Shown piece after piece: positions 1 to 8,908 of a stretch of DNA of 43,240 nt (positions are counted from its first letter, which is position 1; each line of letters begins with the position of its first letter). Origin of the DNA: Flavivirga aquimarina (GTDB lineage: Bacteria; Bacteroidota; Bacteroidia; Flavobacteriales; Flavobacteriaceae); NCBI RefSeq assembly GCF_030540835.1, contig NZ_JAUOEK010000179.1:1-43240 (forward strand), given 5' to 3'. The position numbers were made by a program, and so were the translations under genes. Below the pieces are notes generated by a model that worked only from the letters and a program-made list of their open reading frames with translations, had not been told where the DNA came from and did no database searches.

Positions 1-150
1 ATCTAATATGTCACGTTGAGCGCAGTCGAAACGCTTTAAAGGTAATAACTAACAAGTCCTTCGACTGCGCTCAGGAGGACAATGGAACTATCATTTCGAC
101 TACGTCATTGCTTACGCTAGTTAAATTTTAACACGGGTCTCAGAATGACG
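1..150. repeat. Dispersed palindromic repeat (TGAGCGCAGTCGAA type)
   Basis: A 14-bp arm TGAGCGCAGTCGAA at 17-30 pairs perfectly with TTCGACTGCGCTCA at 60-73. A further partial arm (CATTTCGACTACG) follows at about 92-104. Repeats of this type are common between genes in Flavobacteriaceae. Related but diverged copies in this window lie near 11663-11697, 31505-31553 and 34691-34750. No gene is visible in 1-202. Confidence 0.75.
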
Positions 151-217
151 AATCATTTTGAAGCCGTAAAAGTACACATTTTGACTGCGATTTAGAAAAA
201 AAATGTACATTTACATT

Positions 218-1234
218 ATGTCAAAAATCTTATTAATTACGGCTTTGTGTTGTGCTGTTTTTTTCTTTACAAAAAACAGTCTTTCAGCACAAAATACTTC
301 ATCAACTAAAACAAATACATTGATACAACCACCATATTTAAAAGCAGGCGATACGGTTGCCATAGTAGCACCCTCGGGTGTTTTAAAAAACAGAACTAAA
401 GAAGTACAGCAAGCCAAAACGCTTTTAAAAAGTTGGGGATTGCACCCTATTGTTGGTAAACATGTTTTTAATCAGGCCAATCATTTTGCTGGTACTGATG
501 ATGAACGTTGTGAAGATTTTCAAAATGCTTTAGACGATCCTAAAATTAGTGCTATATGGTGCGCACGCGGCGGCTACGGAACGGTTAGAATATTAGACAA
601 ATTGGATTACACCAAATTTAAACAAAATCCAAAATGGCTTATTGGTTATTCTGATATAACTGCTCTTCATAATCAATTTCACAATGTAGGTGTAGAATCT
701 ATTCATGCCATGATGTGTACCAGTTTGCAAGACGATTTAGGAACTATTAAAGAAACACTTTCAACTTTTAAAGATGCGATTTTCGGAAAATCACTCAGTT
801 ATACTTTAGAAGGCTCTAAATACAACAAAACAGGAAACACTTCGGCTCCTATTGTTGGGGGTAACTTAACTATGCTACATACCATGCTGGGTTCTAAAAC
901 AAGTATTGATGTTTCTGGGAAAATTTTATTTATTGAAGAAATTGGTGAGTATAAATATCATATAGATCGTATGTTACAGAGTTTAAAACGTGCTGGCTAT
1001 TTTGACAATTGTAAAGGTGTTATTGTTGGGGATATGACCAAGCTTAGAAAAAACACGACACTTTGGGGGACTTCCATCGAACAACTAATTCTAGATGCTT
1101 TATCTGATTATGATTTTCCTATTGCATTTAATATGCCGGCAGGGCATGAAAAGGATAATCGTGCTATGATTCTGGGTAGAATAATACAGTTGACAGTAGA
1201 CAAGAATAAGTCTTCAATTATATTTCAAAATTAA
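218..1234 (+). CDS. LD-carboxypeptidase, peptidase family S66, exported
   Basis: Predicted serine LD-carboxypeptidase, which cleaves the L,D bond of the terminal D-Ala in murein tetrapeptides; the family also includes MccF-like enzymes. Visible are the GGYG segment (MWCARGGYG), the nucleophile motif GYSDITALH, the Glu region IEEIGEYKYHIDRML and the C-terminal His in MPAGHEKDNRAM, so the Ser-Glu-His triad looks intact. A hydrophobic leader (KILLITALCCAVFFF, then SLSAQ) suggests export to the periplasm, unlike cytoplasmic E. coli LdcA. An in-frame ATG at 203 exists, but 218 gives the cleaner signal peptide. The gene stands alone. Family is clear; exact substrate is inferred. Confidence 0.9.
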   Translation: MSKILLITALCCAVFFFTKNSLSAQNTSSTKTNTLIQPPYLKAGDTVAIVAPSGVLKNRTKEVQQAKTLLKSWGLHPIVGKHVFNQANHFAGTDDERCEDFQNALDDPKISAIWCARGGYGTVRILDKLDYTKFKQNPKWLIGYSDITALHNQFHNVGVESIHAMMCTSLQDDLGTIKETLSTFKDAIFGKSLSYTLEGSKYNKTGNTSAPIVGGNLTMLHTMLGSKTSIDVSGKILFIEEIGEYKYHIDRMLQSLKRAGYFDNCKGVIVGDMTKLRKNTTLWGTSIEQLILDALSDYDFPIAFNMPAGHEKDNRAMILGRIIQLTVDKNKSSIIFQN

Positions 1235-1311
1235 TAGCTCGTTTTTCTATCTTAAAAAAAGAATATAAGAAGATCAAAGTGCTTTTGTTGATAGAAGCAA
1301 AGAAAACGTTC

Positions 1312-1503
1312 TTACACTCCAAACTGATTTAAATGATGATCTATATGTTTATAAAACATATTGTTCCACTCTTGTTTAGATAGTTTACCAAAAGAATGCG
1401 ATTCTCTATTATCAAAATACGATTCTCCTAAGTCTTGTGTTTTGTTTAAGTAATTAATGAGCCGTTCTTTTTCTGTCTCAAAGTTTTTCGAATCAGTAAT
1501 TAA
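1312..1503 (-). pseudogene. DUF1569 (DinB-like) protein, C-terminal remnant
   Basis: A 63-codon open stretch ends at 1312 and begins directly after an in-frame TAA, with no start codon. Its translation contains LGESYFDNRESHSFGKLSK, then QEWNNMFYKHIDHHLNQFGV, which resembles the C-terminus of flavobacterial DUF1569 proteins (full length about 150 residues). The N-terminal half is absent on either side, so this is a 5'-truncated fossil. The rest of the 1235-1553 gap shows nothing I can name. Confidence 0.65.
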
Positions 1504-1553
1504 TTAGTTAACACTCATGAAATTTATTTTATTTTTATCTTGAAACTATTATT

Positions 1554-2321
1554 ATGAGTTTTTATGATTTATCAAAAGAAGTACGAAATCAACTTGTTGA
1601 AAAAATCAATAAAGACATTGCTCATGATTTAACTTCGAATAGAGTTGAAAATATTATCACATGTTTTTCAGATGAAGACACTTATATTCGTAAAACAGGT
1701 TATTTAGCTATTGGTAAGATATTTTATTCTAAACCAGAATTACAAAAAACGATTCTTTCAACATTAAAAGAATTATTAAAATCAAACCCTGAAAAAATAC
1801 GTCAAACTACCGTAAATGCTGCTGGCGAAATTGGTAAATTTCATTTTGAAAAAGTGCAAGCTTTTTTTGATACTGGATTATTTGACGAACATCATTCTGT
1901 TAGAAATGCCGTAATAGGTTCTGTTAAAAAAATGGGAGAGAAAAACCCCGTTCCTGTTTTAGCTTGGGCAAAAACCTACTTAAAACATCCTGATAAAGAG
2001 GTGCGTCGTGAAGTTTGTCACGGTATTGAATTACGAGGTCGCACACATCCTCAAGACATTTTACCACTATTAAGAGAACTGGAATTTGACAATACCAATC
2101 GGGTTACCGATACTCTAATCCATGTTTTAGGGCAAATTGCTTATAAAAATGGTTGCTTAAAAACCGTGGTTGCTCACCTTAACACTTGGAAAAATAAAGC
2201 ACTTGTTGAAAAAGCTTTGGATGAAATTGTTGATGTACACAATCGTTATAAAAAATTTGCTGTTTTAACGCAGCAAGAGGCTATTGAGTTTATTGATGGG
2301 AATTATAAGCCAATTAGTTAA
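1554..2321 (+). CDS. HEAT-repeat protein
   Basis: A 255-residue soluble, almost wholly alpha-helical protein with repeated HEAT-like pairs such as DEDTYIRKTGYLAIGKIF, EKIRQTTVNAAGEIGKF, HHSVRNAVIGSVKKMGE and DKEVRREVCHGIELRG. No signal peptide or catalytic motif is visible. Such solenoids are protein-binding scaffolds; the DNA alkylation repeat (AlkD) family shares the fold, but I do not see its DNA-binding features, so I do not assign DNA repair. Its stop overlaps by 8 bp the stop of the convergent gene on the other strand. Function unknown. Confidence 0.8.
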   Translation: MSFYDLSKEVRNQLVEKINKDIAHDLTSNRVENIITCFSDEDTYIRKTGYLAIGKIFYSKPELQKTILSTLKELLKSNPEKIRQTTVNAAGEIGKFHFEKVQAFFDTGLFDEHHSVRNAVIGSVKKMGEKNPVPVLAWAKTYLKHPDKEVRREVCHGIELRGRTHPQDILPLLRELEFDNTNRVTDTLIHVLGQIAYKNGCLKTVVAHLNTWKNKALVEKALDEIVDVHNRYKKFAVLTQQEAIEFIDGNYKPIS

Positions 2322-5300
2322 ATAATTTATCTAACTTTTTTAATTGTTCTTTCAGTTCAGCAATTGTTGCTTCTTTAAAATTGAATTCTATATTAGGGTT
2401 TTCTTCTGTTGTGGTTTCAATTATATCTAAATACAACTTCCCATTGTCTTTTTTTGTAACAACTAGGATGATATCTTCATTTTTAGGAACCATTTCAAAA
2501 TCAAAAACATTACCCCTTCTAAAACCTGGTAAAACAGAATTAATAGACTTAAAAATCATACTTACTTTAGCTCCTCCGTTATTATTTATTTTAATTTTAT
2601 ACTTTATTTTTTGTTTATTTCTTATAAATCTATCACAGTTTATCCAGCCTAAATTTGAAGTTCTTAATATATAACGGTTAACCTCGGAAGCTGTTACCTT
2701 TGTACTTTCCTTTCCTTTTAATCTGTTTTTAAATCTTATATTATTTATGGAATCTCGTATTCGCTTACGTACTCTCAAATCACTACCTATTTTGGCAATA
2801 AATTCTCCATCACCTTCAACTCGAAAAATAATTGGTAAAGAATAAGGGACTGTAACTGCTTTTCCTCTTTGTTTTCCTGGTATCATTTTTGGTAATAAAG
2901 CAATAACTCTATTGGCTTCATCTTCTAAATCAGGATCGGAAGCTCTTGATCGAATATTAACCACATTGCCATTTTGGTTAATTCTAAATATAGTATTGAT
3001 ACGTTGTCTTCCTGTTAAACCTAAATTTTTAGCCATTTCTGTGTTAAAATTTCTTTGAACAAATTTATTTATAGCATCAGTTGTACATTCTTTAGCAGTT
3101 ACTTTATCTAAAGTTTCACAACCTGGATAAATTGGCACTTGTTCCACAATAGAAAATGGCACTTGAGTATTTTCTTCTACTTCAATAATTCCCTCATCAT
3201 CAATTATACTTTCTTCTTTTAAATCTTCCTCAATACTCCAATTAATAGCTCCATTTTTCCACTCTCCAGAAAAAAGTTGCATCCCTTCTTTTTTATTAGC
3301 AGTTAGAAATGAAATTTCAATGCTTGAGTTTTCTCTTAACTTTAAATCTACTTCACCCTTTTTAGCTTCAATAAAAAGCATGCCTCCGGTTTCTAATTGT
3401 TTTCCATTTGAAGTTGTACTAAGATTAGCCAAAAGCATATCGGATAATTTATAGTATTCAGTAACATTTAAATCAATATTTCCTTTTATAAGATTACCCT
3501 TGCTATCTGTAAATGAGTTTGCTTTTATAATTAACTTTGTCCTTTCTTTACAGTTTATCGTAGTATCTTTTTTAGTATCAACCCTAAAAACTTGGGAAAC
3601 TTTACTGTACTTAAAAACCTCCCCTTCCTTTGATTTAGCTGCTACTTGATTATAAACTTCCTCCTCCTCTTTAAGTTGTTTATCATTTTGATTAGAGATT
3701 GAGTCTAAAACTATTGATTTATTACTTTTCGGTTTATCATTGTTAGATAAAGGATCGGGAGTATTAATTGAGCTATTTAAGGTTAAAATCGACCTTATTT
3801 GAGATTCATTAATCTTTTTAAAGTCAACTTTAAGAGTTCCGTTTTCACTAAACCGCACTGATTTCTTGAAACCATAAATATGTTTCCCTTTAATTCCAAT
3901 TGCTACAATATAAAAACTTCTGTTAACTGGTAAATCTATCTCATTACCATACACATTTAATACTGTGTTATTTTTTTTGTCAACAACATAAAGTTCATTG
4001 TGATTTGTCTTTACATTAAAATTGAGTTTTACTGTTATTTTTTGTTCTTCGCTGGCAAACCTATCGATGTTTATCCAACCTAGTTTGGATAATTGAATTG
4101 TTTGATAAATTTTATCTAAAGTTTCATATATCTTCTTATTCTCTTCTTTTAAATAATATTGTTCTTTCTTTAATTTATTATAATTTTCTTTTGAAATCGC
4201 ATCTTTCATTTTACTTAATTCTAATTTAGAAACTTGCTCATAAACAGATGCAGATGCGATATTATAGCGTTTAGAATACCTAAAATCTTCCAAATTAATT
4301 AAAACAGAATCAATTGTAATTTCTCTTTTGTTTTTTAACCAAGCCAAAGAATCAACTTCAATTATTCTATAATATTCTTCATCAGAACTAACTCTTTCTT
4401 CCTCTAAAAGCACTTTCTCTTTATACACCCTTATAGTATCCTCACTTTTATCATAATAATTCACCTTGGGAAAGTTTTTCTCAATATCTATGCGCCCCAA
4501 ACTATCAATCAAATACATTTTTTTATACATATCAACACCATACAGTCTAGTTAATTCTTCGTCAATAAAAGAAACTATAGAATTCCCAATAAAAATGACA
4601 AATGGAAAGGCCTCTAATTCAACTTCAGAGGCTTCCCAATTCATATTATTTTCCTCATCTCTTGCCCCATAAAATATTTGCATATCACCTTCTGTTGTAT
4701 GCCTTGGAAATCTAACATCAATTGTCTTACCCTCTTTTAAAACTAAAGACTCACCATTTGCTTTAATATCAATTTTAAATGCGCCACCGGAAACCAGCCA
4801 TTTATTATTGGAACATGTTTGAGCATTTGCCAAAAGCAAATCCTGTTTGTTAATTAATTCAATTAACTCAATGTTTAAAGAATCTGCTATGAATGGTTTA
4901 TTAGGGCTTGTTTCTAAATCCTTAGGGTTAAACCGAACAATCGTTCCTTTTTCCCCAATAACTTCAACAATTGAATCGATTGCAACCTGAAAGTTTTGGA
5001 CATATTCTAATTCGAAATTTAGTTTACTTTTTAAGGTTTCTTTATCTGAGTTAAATACATTAAAAAAGATCACTGTACATAAAGCGATTACTATTGAAGT
5101 AAATCCAAAATATTTAAACCATTTATTTCTAACATAAGATTGTTTTGCTTTTTTAATTTCTCCTTTTAAAGATTGTCTTTTTAAGCCTTCTAAAAAAACG
5201 ATATGCTCTTCGTATAAACCTTTAAAATCAGTGTCAGTTTTTAATAAATCTTCAAAACCTTGAACTTCTTTTTCAGAAAGTCTTTTGTTTAAATACTTAT

Positions 5301-5334
5301 TGATCAACTCGATATTTTGAATATTGTTTTTCAT
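2314..5334 (-). CDS. Giant anti-sigma-like membrane protein with duplicated modules and TonB-C-like domain
   Basis: 1006 residues. The first ~70 residues look like a cytosolic anti-sigma segment, followed by one transmembrane helix (about 75-95). The rest is periplasmic. Module A occurs at about 155-235 and 625-700, each with a LLANxxT...GG.F.I/LFIEAK..GE pattern ending in MQ-F-G...NW. Module B starts at LGWINIDRF (about 418) and recurs at LGWINCDRF (about 895). Between them at about 735-840 sits a TonB C-terminal-like domain (PGCETL...NTIFRINQNGNVVNIRSRA). It lies 11 bp downstream of an ECF sigma gene, so it is probably that factor's anti-sigma or signal-sensing partner. The role is inferred; the architecture is visible. 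Confidence 0.8.
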   Translation of the reverse strand: MKNNIQNIELINKYLNKRLSEKEVQGFEDLLKTDTDFKGLYEEHIVFLEGLKRQSLKGEIKKAKQSYVRNKWFKYFGFTSIVIALCTVIFFNVFNSDKETLKSKLNFELEYVQNFQVAIDSIVEVIGEKGTIVRFNPKDLETSPNKPFIADSLNIELIELINKQDLLLANAQTCSNNKWLVSGGAFKIDIKANGESLVLKEGKTIDVRFPRHTTEGDMQIFYGARDEENNMNWEASEVELEAFPFVIFIGNSIVSFIDEELTRLYGVDMYKKMYLIDSLGRIDIEKNFPKVNYYDKSEDTIRVYKEKVLLEEERVSSDEEYYRIIEVDSLAWLKNKREITIDSVLINLEDFRYSKRYNIASASVYEQVSKLELSKMKDAISKENYNKLKKEQYYLKEENKKIYETLDKIYQTIQLSKLGWINIDRFASEEQKITVKLNFNVKTNHNELYVVDKKNNTVLNVYGNEIDLPVNRSFYIVAIGIKGKHIYGFKKSVRFSENGTLKVDFKKINESQIRSILTLNSSINTPDPLSNNDKPKSNKSIVLDSISNQNDKQLKEEEEVYNQVAAKSKEGEVFKYSKVSQVFRVDTKKDTTINCKERTKLIIKANSFTDSKGNLIKGNIDLNVTEYYKLSDMLLANLSTTSNGKQLETGGMLFIEAKKGEVDLKLRENSSIEISFLTANKKEGMQLFSGEWKNGAINWSIEEDLKEESIIDDEGIIEVEENTQVPFSIVEQVPIYPGCETLDKVTAKECTTDAINKFVQRNFNTEMAKNLGLTGRQRINTIFRINQNGNVVNIRSRASDPDLEDEANRVIALLPKMIPGKQRGKAVTVPYSLPIIFRVEGDGEFIAKIGSDLRVRKRIRDSINNIRFKNRLKGKESTKVTASEVNRYILRTSNLGWINCDRFIRNKQKIKYKIKINNNGGAKVSMIFKSINSVLPGFRRGNVFDFEMVPKNEDIILVVTKKDNGKLYLDIIETTTEENPNIEFNFKEATIAELKEQLKKLDKLFN

Positions 5335-5345
5335 GATTTCCCGAA

Positions 5346-5885
5346 TTAAGATTGAACTGTTTTACTTGCTCGATAGATGTCTTTTGCTTTTGTTAAGCAC
5401 TTATACTTCTGGTTTTTTGCAATCTTTTCAGATTTAAATTGCATCATATTAGCGATCTCTTTAAAAGACATCGCTTTATAATAAAACAGTTGTAAAAGTT
5501 GTCGACACCGTTCTCCTAATTTGAGAAATGCACGTTCTGCGAGTTTGTATTTTTTTTCTTCTAAAACACTGTGAAAGTATTCTACGTCGTTTTGACTTAA
5601 ATCATGTAGTTCTTCTTTAGAAAATTTCTTCTGAGTATCCTTCCATATAAATCGTGATACTGAGTACAAATAGGTATAAAATGAAGATGTTAGTTTGAAA
5701 TCTGATTTTTCCAGATTCCTGTTTAATATGATGAGTGCTTCTTGAAAAACATCTGAAGCGTCTTGCTTTTTTCCTCCTTTTGAAACTACTAGAGCTTCAA
5801 TTTTTGGATATAAGCTGTATAACTTTTTGAAAGCTTTTTCACGTTGACCATCTTTAAAAAGCGCTAAGATTTTTGTATCGTTCAT
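5346..5885 (-). CDS. RNA polymerase ECF sigma factor
   Basis: 179 residues with region 2 (KKLYSLYPKIEALVVSKGGKKQDASDVFQEALI, then FYTYLYSVSRFIWKDTQKK) and a region 4 helix-turn-helix (LGERCRQLLQLFYYKAMSFKEIANMMQFKS). The length is normal for the ECF class. It is first in a two-gene unit with the large membrane protein 11 bp downstream, the usual arrangement for sigma/anti-sigma pairs. The target genes cannot be read from the sequence. The 143-bp gap upstream (5886-6028) contains no gene and no clear promoter. Confidence 0.9.
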   Translation of the reverse strand: MNDTKILALFKDGQREKAFKKLYSLYPKIEALVVSKGGKKQDASDVFQEALIILNRNLEKSDFKLTSSFYTYLYSVSRFIWKDTQKKFSKEELHDLSQNDVEYFHSVLEEKKYKLAERAFLKLGERCRQLLQLFYYKAMSFKEIANMMQFKSEKIAKNQKYKCLTKAKDIYRASKTVQS

Positions 5886-6028
5886 AAAACTGGTTTATTA
5901 CTTAATGGTCAAATTGTGAAAAGGTCTCCTTAATTATTTCGATATTTTAAAATTCACACAAGCTTGTCATATTGATATGAGGTATAATTGAGACATTGCT
6001 TCTTTTTTCATAGTACTAGTTTAGCATA

Positions 6029-6373
6029 TTAACTCGCACAATTAACACATAATAAACTTTGTGGACGAATTAAAATCCTACCTACTGGGATAGGTTGTTT
6101 ACATTTTAAACAAATACCAAAATCCTGGGTTCCAAACTTATCAAGAACTCGTTTAAGATTGTCAAGTTTAATTTCAGCCTGACGCAAAGATGCTTCGTTA
6201 ACACTTTTGTTATTTATAGCATCCATTCTACTTACTCTACCAATAGAAACATCTGGAGCTATCGGTTTTGTCAATTCTTTATAGTCTAAGATTGCCTTTT
6301 CGGTCCTCGAAATTTCTTCTAATAACTTTATTTTAACGGCATCTTGATTCATAAAAGTATTATTTACAATCAT
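6029..6373 (-). CDS. TraR/DksA-family zinc finger protein
   Basis: 114 residues: an N-terminal coiled coil rich in K/E/L (about 12-80) and a C-terminal four-cysteine zinc finger, CLKC at about 88-91 and CVNC at about 109-112. These are marks of the DksA/TraR family, which binds the RNA polymerase secondary channel. The acidic DxxDxA tip of true DksA is not evident, so a regulatory role on polymerase is only inferred. The first ATG lies inside the end of the upstream gene (14-bp overlap); a second in-frame ATG at 6352 is an equally plausible start. The two genes are probably cotranscribed and coupled. Confidence 0.82.
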   Translation of the reverse strand: MIVNNTFMNQDAVKIKLLEEISRTEKAILDYKELTKPIAPDVSIGRVSRMDAINNKSVNEASLRQAEIKLDNLKRVLDKFGTQDFGICLKCKQPIPVGRILIRPQSLLCVNCAS

Positions 6374-7016
6374 CTATAGATTCTAGGACATCATCATAAT
6401 TCAATTTTAATTGAGTATCAAGTTGATTTATAACATTTAAAATTTTAAAAAGCTTTTTAAGATCTCCTTCTTGTAATGCATCAGCAGCTTTGTCAATTTC
6501 TTTTTTTACTCTTTCTTGAAGATTATACATACTCTCTAATTCATATAAACAATTATAATCAAACTCATTTGCAATATTAATGGTTCGTATCGTTTCCCAA
6601 GCTATAGAAGTAATGTCCGGAATTTCTAATTCTATAAAAGTATCTCCGGTATAAAGATATTTTTGTGACTCAAATTGAATTGAATCTTTAACTTTAAAAA
6701 AGTTTGGATATTCCTTTTCAAGTTGTATCCGTTCTTTAGGAGTTACGATAATTTCAGAAGAGGACTTATTGTAAATCATTGAATACGCTTTAAATGCTTT
6801 TTCAATTTTTTGATTAGGTAATCTAGCTTTATCTAATTCAATACTGTTATTAGTTATTTCCTCTTTAATTTTGGAAACAACTACTTCTTTATCTTGATTT
6901 GCTTTCTTATTAGTATTCCAATTATTAAACCAAATAGCAAGATTAATACCAATGAAAATAAGTAAAACTTCTCTAACTATATATTTCCAATCTAGTTTAA
7001 AATTTCGCTTATTCAT
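6360..7016 (-). CDS. DUF6090-like membrane-anchored protein
   Basis: 218 residues. Near the N-terminus WKYIVREVLLIFIGINLAI, then WFNNWN, matches the pattern common to DUF6090 proteins of Flavobacteriia (a conserved helix ending in ..NNWN). After this single membrane helix (about 14-29) comes a long helical, charged domain with no recognisable catalytic motif. Its stop overlaps the start of the DksA-like gene. Function unknown; assignment rests on the N-terminal pattern only. Confidence 0.7.
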   Translation of the reverse strand: MNKRNFKLDWKYIVREVLLIFIGINLAIWFNNWNTNKKANQDKEVVVSKIKEEITNNSIELDKARLPNQKIEKAFKAYSMIYNKSSSEIIVTPKERIQLEKEYPNFFKVKDSIQFESQKYLYTGDTFIELEIPDITSIAWETIRTINIANEFDYNCLYELESMYNLQERVKKEIDKAADALQEGDLKKLFKILNVINQLDTQLKLNYDDVLESIDDCK

Positions 7017-7073
7017 TTCATTTAAAAATTTATTTTTTTTGAAGCAGCCTTAATACTTATATACGCTTAACAA

Positions 7074-7847
7074 CTAAAATCCGCGCTCCTTCTGCAACTG
7101 TTCATAAGCCATTTGTACTTGTCTGAACTTTTCTTCAGCGCCATTTTGGTGTTCTTTCCCTAAATGTATTACTTTATCTGGATGGTATTTCTTAGCCATT
7201 TTTCGATAGGCCTTTTTTATATCGTCAACCGTAGCACTTTTATCAATTTCTAAAACCTTATAAGCATTATCACTACTGTTATAAAACATCGCTTTAATAC
7301 TTTCGTAATCGCGAGAACTAATCCCTAAGTATCCGGCCATGGTATAAATTTGTCGTTCCTCATCATCTGTTACCGTACCATCGGCCTTGGCAATACCAAA
7401 TAAGAAATGCATGAGCTGTAAACGTGATGGATGATCCATCATGTGTTTAATCTGCAAGCAAACCTGTCTGGTCGAAATGTTATTTTGATTATTAATACCT
7501 TTGAATAGTTTGAATGCATGATTTGCGCGCTCTTTACCATACATATTCACAAATTGCTGACGTACAAAATCCAACTCTCTTTGGTCTTGTTTACCATCTG
7601 CTTTTATAATTATAGACGATAAAATAAGTAAACTCACTTCAAAATCGCCAGATTGAGTTTGTGGGCGTTGTCCGGGTTGCGTTCTATAAGTAGGTCTTCT
7701 ACCTTGTTGTCCTTGTTCTAAAAAAGGACTGCCTTTACCATTTGATACCGAATCAATAAAGCTTCCTAATGCAACTCCAATAATAGCCCCTATTGGGCCT
7801 CCAAAAGACCAACCCAAAGCACCGCCTATCCATTTTGAAAAACTCAT
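7074..7847 (-). CDS. TerB / DnaJ-domain (DjlA-like) protein
   Basis: 257 residues in three parts: a glycine-rich hydrophobic N-terminus ([20 protein letters not shown]) that may associate with membrane, a TerB-like helical domain at about 70-170 ([36 protein letters not shown]), and a C-terminal J domain from about 192 with the catalytic HPD in KKYHPDK. This is the DjlA layout, a co-chaperone that stimulates DnaK ATPase. It is divergent from the bacilliredoxin gene. Confident on domains; client proteins unknown. Confidence 0.88.
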   Translation of the reverse strand: MSFSKWIGGALGWSFGGPIGAIIGVALGSFIDSVSNGKGSPFLEQGQQGRRPTYRTQPGQRPQTQSGDFEVSLLILSSIIIKADGKQDQRELDFVRQQFVNMYGKERANHAFKLFKGINNQNNISTRQVCLQIKHMMDHPSRLQLMHFLFGIAKADGTVTDDEERQIYTMAGYLGISSRDYESIKAMFYNSSDNAYKVLEIDKSATVDDIKKAYRKMAKKYHPDKVIHLGKEHQNGAEEKFRQVQMAYEQLQKERGF

Positions 7848-7923
7848 GTAAGTAATAGATTTTAATTATGACCAAATATAATATTTGTTAGTTGATTGAT
7901 TCACAATTTTGTTACACAATTGG

Positions 7924-7931
7924 TATCTTTG
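7924..7931 (+). promoter_or_regulatory. Candidate -7 element of the bacilliredoxin gene
   Basis: TATCTTTG matches the Bacteroidota -7 consensus TAnnTTTG, 37 bp before the start codon. Upstream TTG triplets lie 12 and 25 bp away rather than at the usual 17-23, so the -33 element is unclear. Confidence 0.4.
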
Positions 7932-7968
7932 CAGTCTAAAAAATTGTTAATTATAAAAATTTAAAAAT

Positions 7969-8379
7969 ATGTATCCACCAGAATTAGTAAAACCAATGCG
8001 CGAAGATTTAACAAATGTTGGTTTTGAAGAATTACATACTTCTGAAGCCGTAGATGCTGCTTTGGCAAAAGAAGGCACCACTTTAGTTGTTGTAAATTCG
8101 GTTTGTGGTTGTGCTGCGGCCAATGCGCGTCCGGGAGCAAAAATGAGTTTACAAAATGAAAAACGTCCTGTAAATATTGTAACCGTTTTTGCGGGTGTTG
8201 ATAAAGAAGCTGTCGATAAAGCTCGTGGTTATATGATTCCGTTTCCTCCAAGCTCACCGAGTATGGCATTATTTAAAAACGGCGAATTGGTACACATGCT
8301 AGAACGTCACCATATAGAAGGACGCCCAGCAGAACTTATTGCGGAAAATTTGATAGATGCTTACAACGAACATTGTTAA
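7969..8379 (+). CDS. BrxA/BrxB family bacilliredoxin
   Basis: 136 residues with the CGC active-site motif in VVNSVCGCAAANARPGA, followed by PVNIVTVFAGVDKEAVDKAR and a thioredoxin-like C-terminal half (SPSMALFKNGELVHMLERH). This matches the YphP/YqiW (BrxA/BrxB) family, which in Firmicutes reduces bacillithiol mixed disulfides; in Bacteroidota it is a thiol-disulfide oxidoreductase with probably the same partner thiol, an inference. Length is standard. The gene is monocistronic, with a hairpin terminator 24 bp downstream. Confidence 0.92.
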   Translation: MYPPELVKPMREDLTNVGFEELHTSEAVDAALAKEGTTLVVVNSVCGCAAANARPGAKMSLQNEKRPVNIVTVFAGVDKEAVDKARGYMIPFPPSSPSMALFKNGELVHMLERHHIEGRPAELIAENLIDAYNEHC

Positions 8380-8402
8380 AAGAATAATATTCATTAAAAA
8401 TT

Positions 8403-8427
8403 AAACCACGGAAATTGTGGTTTTTTT
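8403..8427 (+). terminator. Rho-independent terminator after bacilliredoxin gene
   Basis: Stem AAACCAC / GTGGTTT (8403-8409, 8417-8423) with a seven-base loop, followed by a T run. It lies before the lipoprotein gene starting at 8481. Confidence 0.8.
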
Positions 8428-8480
8428 ATGAGTATTACGCAACCTATTCGTTATTTTTTCATCTTATTAAAAAAAGAGGT

Positions 8481-8882
8481 ATGAAACTGTCTTTAAACCC
8501 TATATTGGTTTTTGTTTGTTTTGTTTTATTAGTTGCTACTGGTTGTTCATCTAATGATAATAGCACCCCTACCTACGAAAGCGAACTAGAGGAACTTAGC
8601 TTATTAAGAGCTGAGGTTGAAGCTTTAGCCGATGCATCCGTCTGTGATGGAACATCAGAATGCAAATTTATTGCCCTTGGGAGTAAACCCTGTGGCGGAC
8701 CATGGTCTTATTTAATATATACAACCTCTATTGATGTTGAACAATTACAAGCTGCGGTTAAAGATTATAATCAAAAAGAAGCTGTTTTTAATATAAAATG
8801 GAATATTGTTTCAGATTGTGCATCCGCTTTACAACCAACTAGTATAAGCTGTGAAAATAACAGCTGTGTACTTACGTATTAA
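8481..8882 (+). CDS. Cysteine-rich lipoprotein of unknown function
   Basis: 133 residues from ATG 8481. A lipoprotein signal peptide (MKLSLNPILVFVCFVLLVAT, then GCSS) puts the lipidated Cys near residue 22. The mature part has paired cysteines (VCDGTSECKF, KPCGGPW, SDCAS, SCENNSC), suggesting disulfides in the periplasm. An upstream in-frame ATG at 8415 lies inside the preceding terminator and would block the signal peptide, so it is rejected; AAGAGG precedes the chosen start. No function is recognised. Confidence 0.8.
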   Translation: MKLSLNPILVFVCFVLLVATGCSSNDNSTPTYESELEELSLLRAEVEALADASVCDGTSECKFIALGSKPCGGPWSYLIYTTSIDVEQLQAAVKDYNQKEAVFNIKWNIVSDCASALQPTSISCENNSCVLTY

Positions 8883-8908
8883 AACTAAGTTTTTACTTAT
8901 TTTTGCGC

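Noticed and set aside
1554-2321. HEAT-repeat protein as AlkD-type DNA glycosylase
   Set aside because: Only the solenoid fold is evident; I could not find the conserved DNA-contact residues, so I keep the general call.
2381-2674. Plus-strand hydrophobic frame within the giant membrane-protein gene
   Set aside because: It is antisense to a long well-supported coding region with duplicated domains.
7961-8269. 102-codon minus-strand frame opposite the bacilliredoxin gene
   Set aside because: It is a shadow of a well-supported gene; the translation is Gln/Leu-rich from codon-bias reversal and has no domain.
8415-8480. Upstream ATG for the lipoprotein gene
   Set aside because: It lies in the preceding terminator and would put 22 extra residues before a complete lipoprotein signal peptide.
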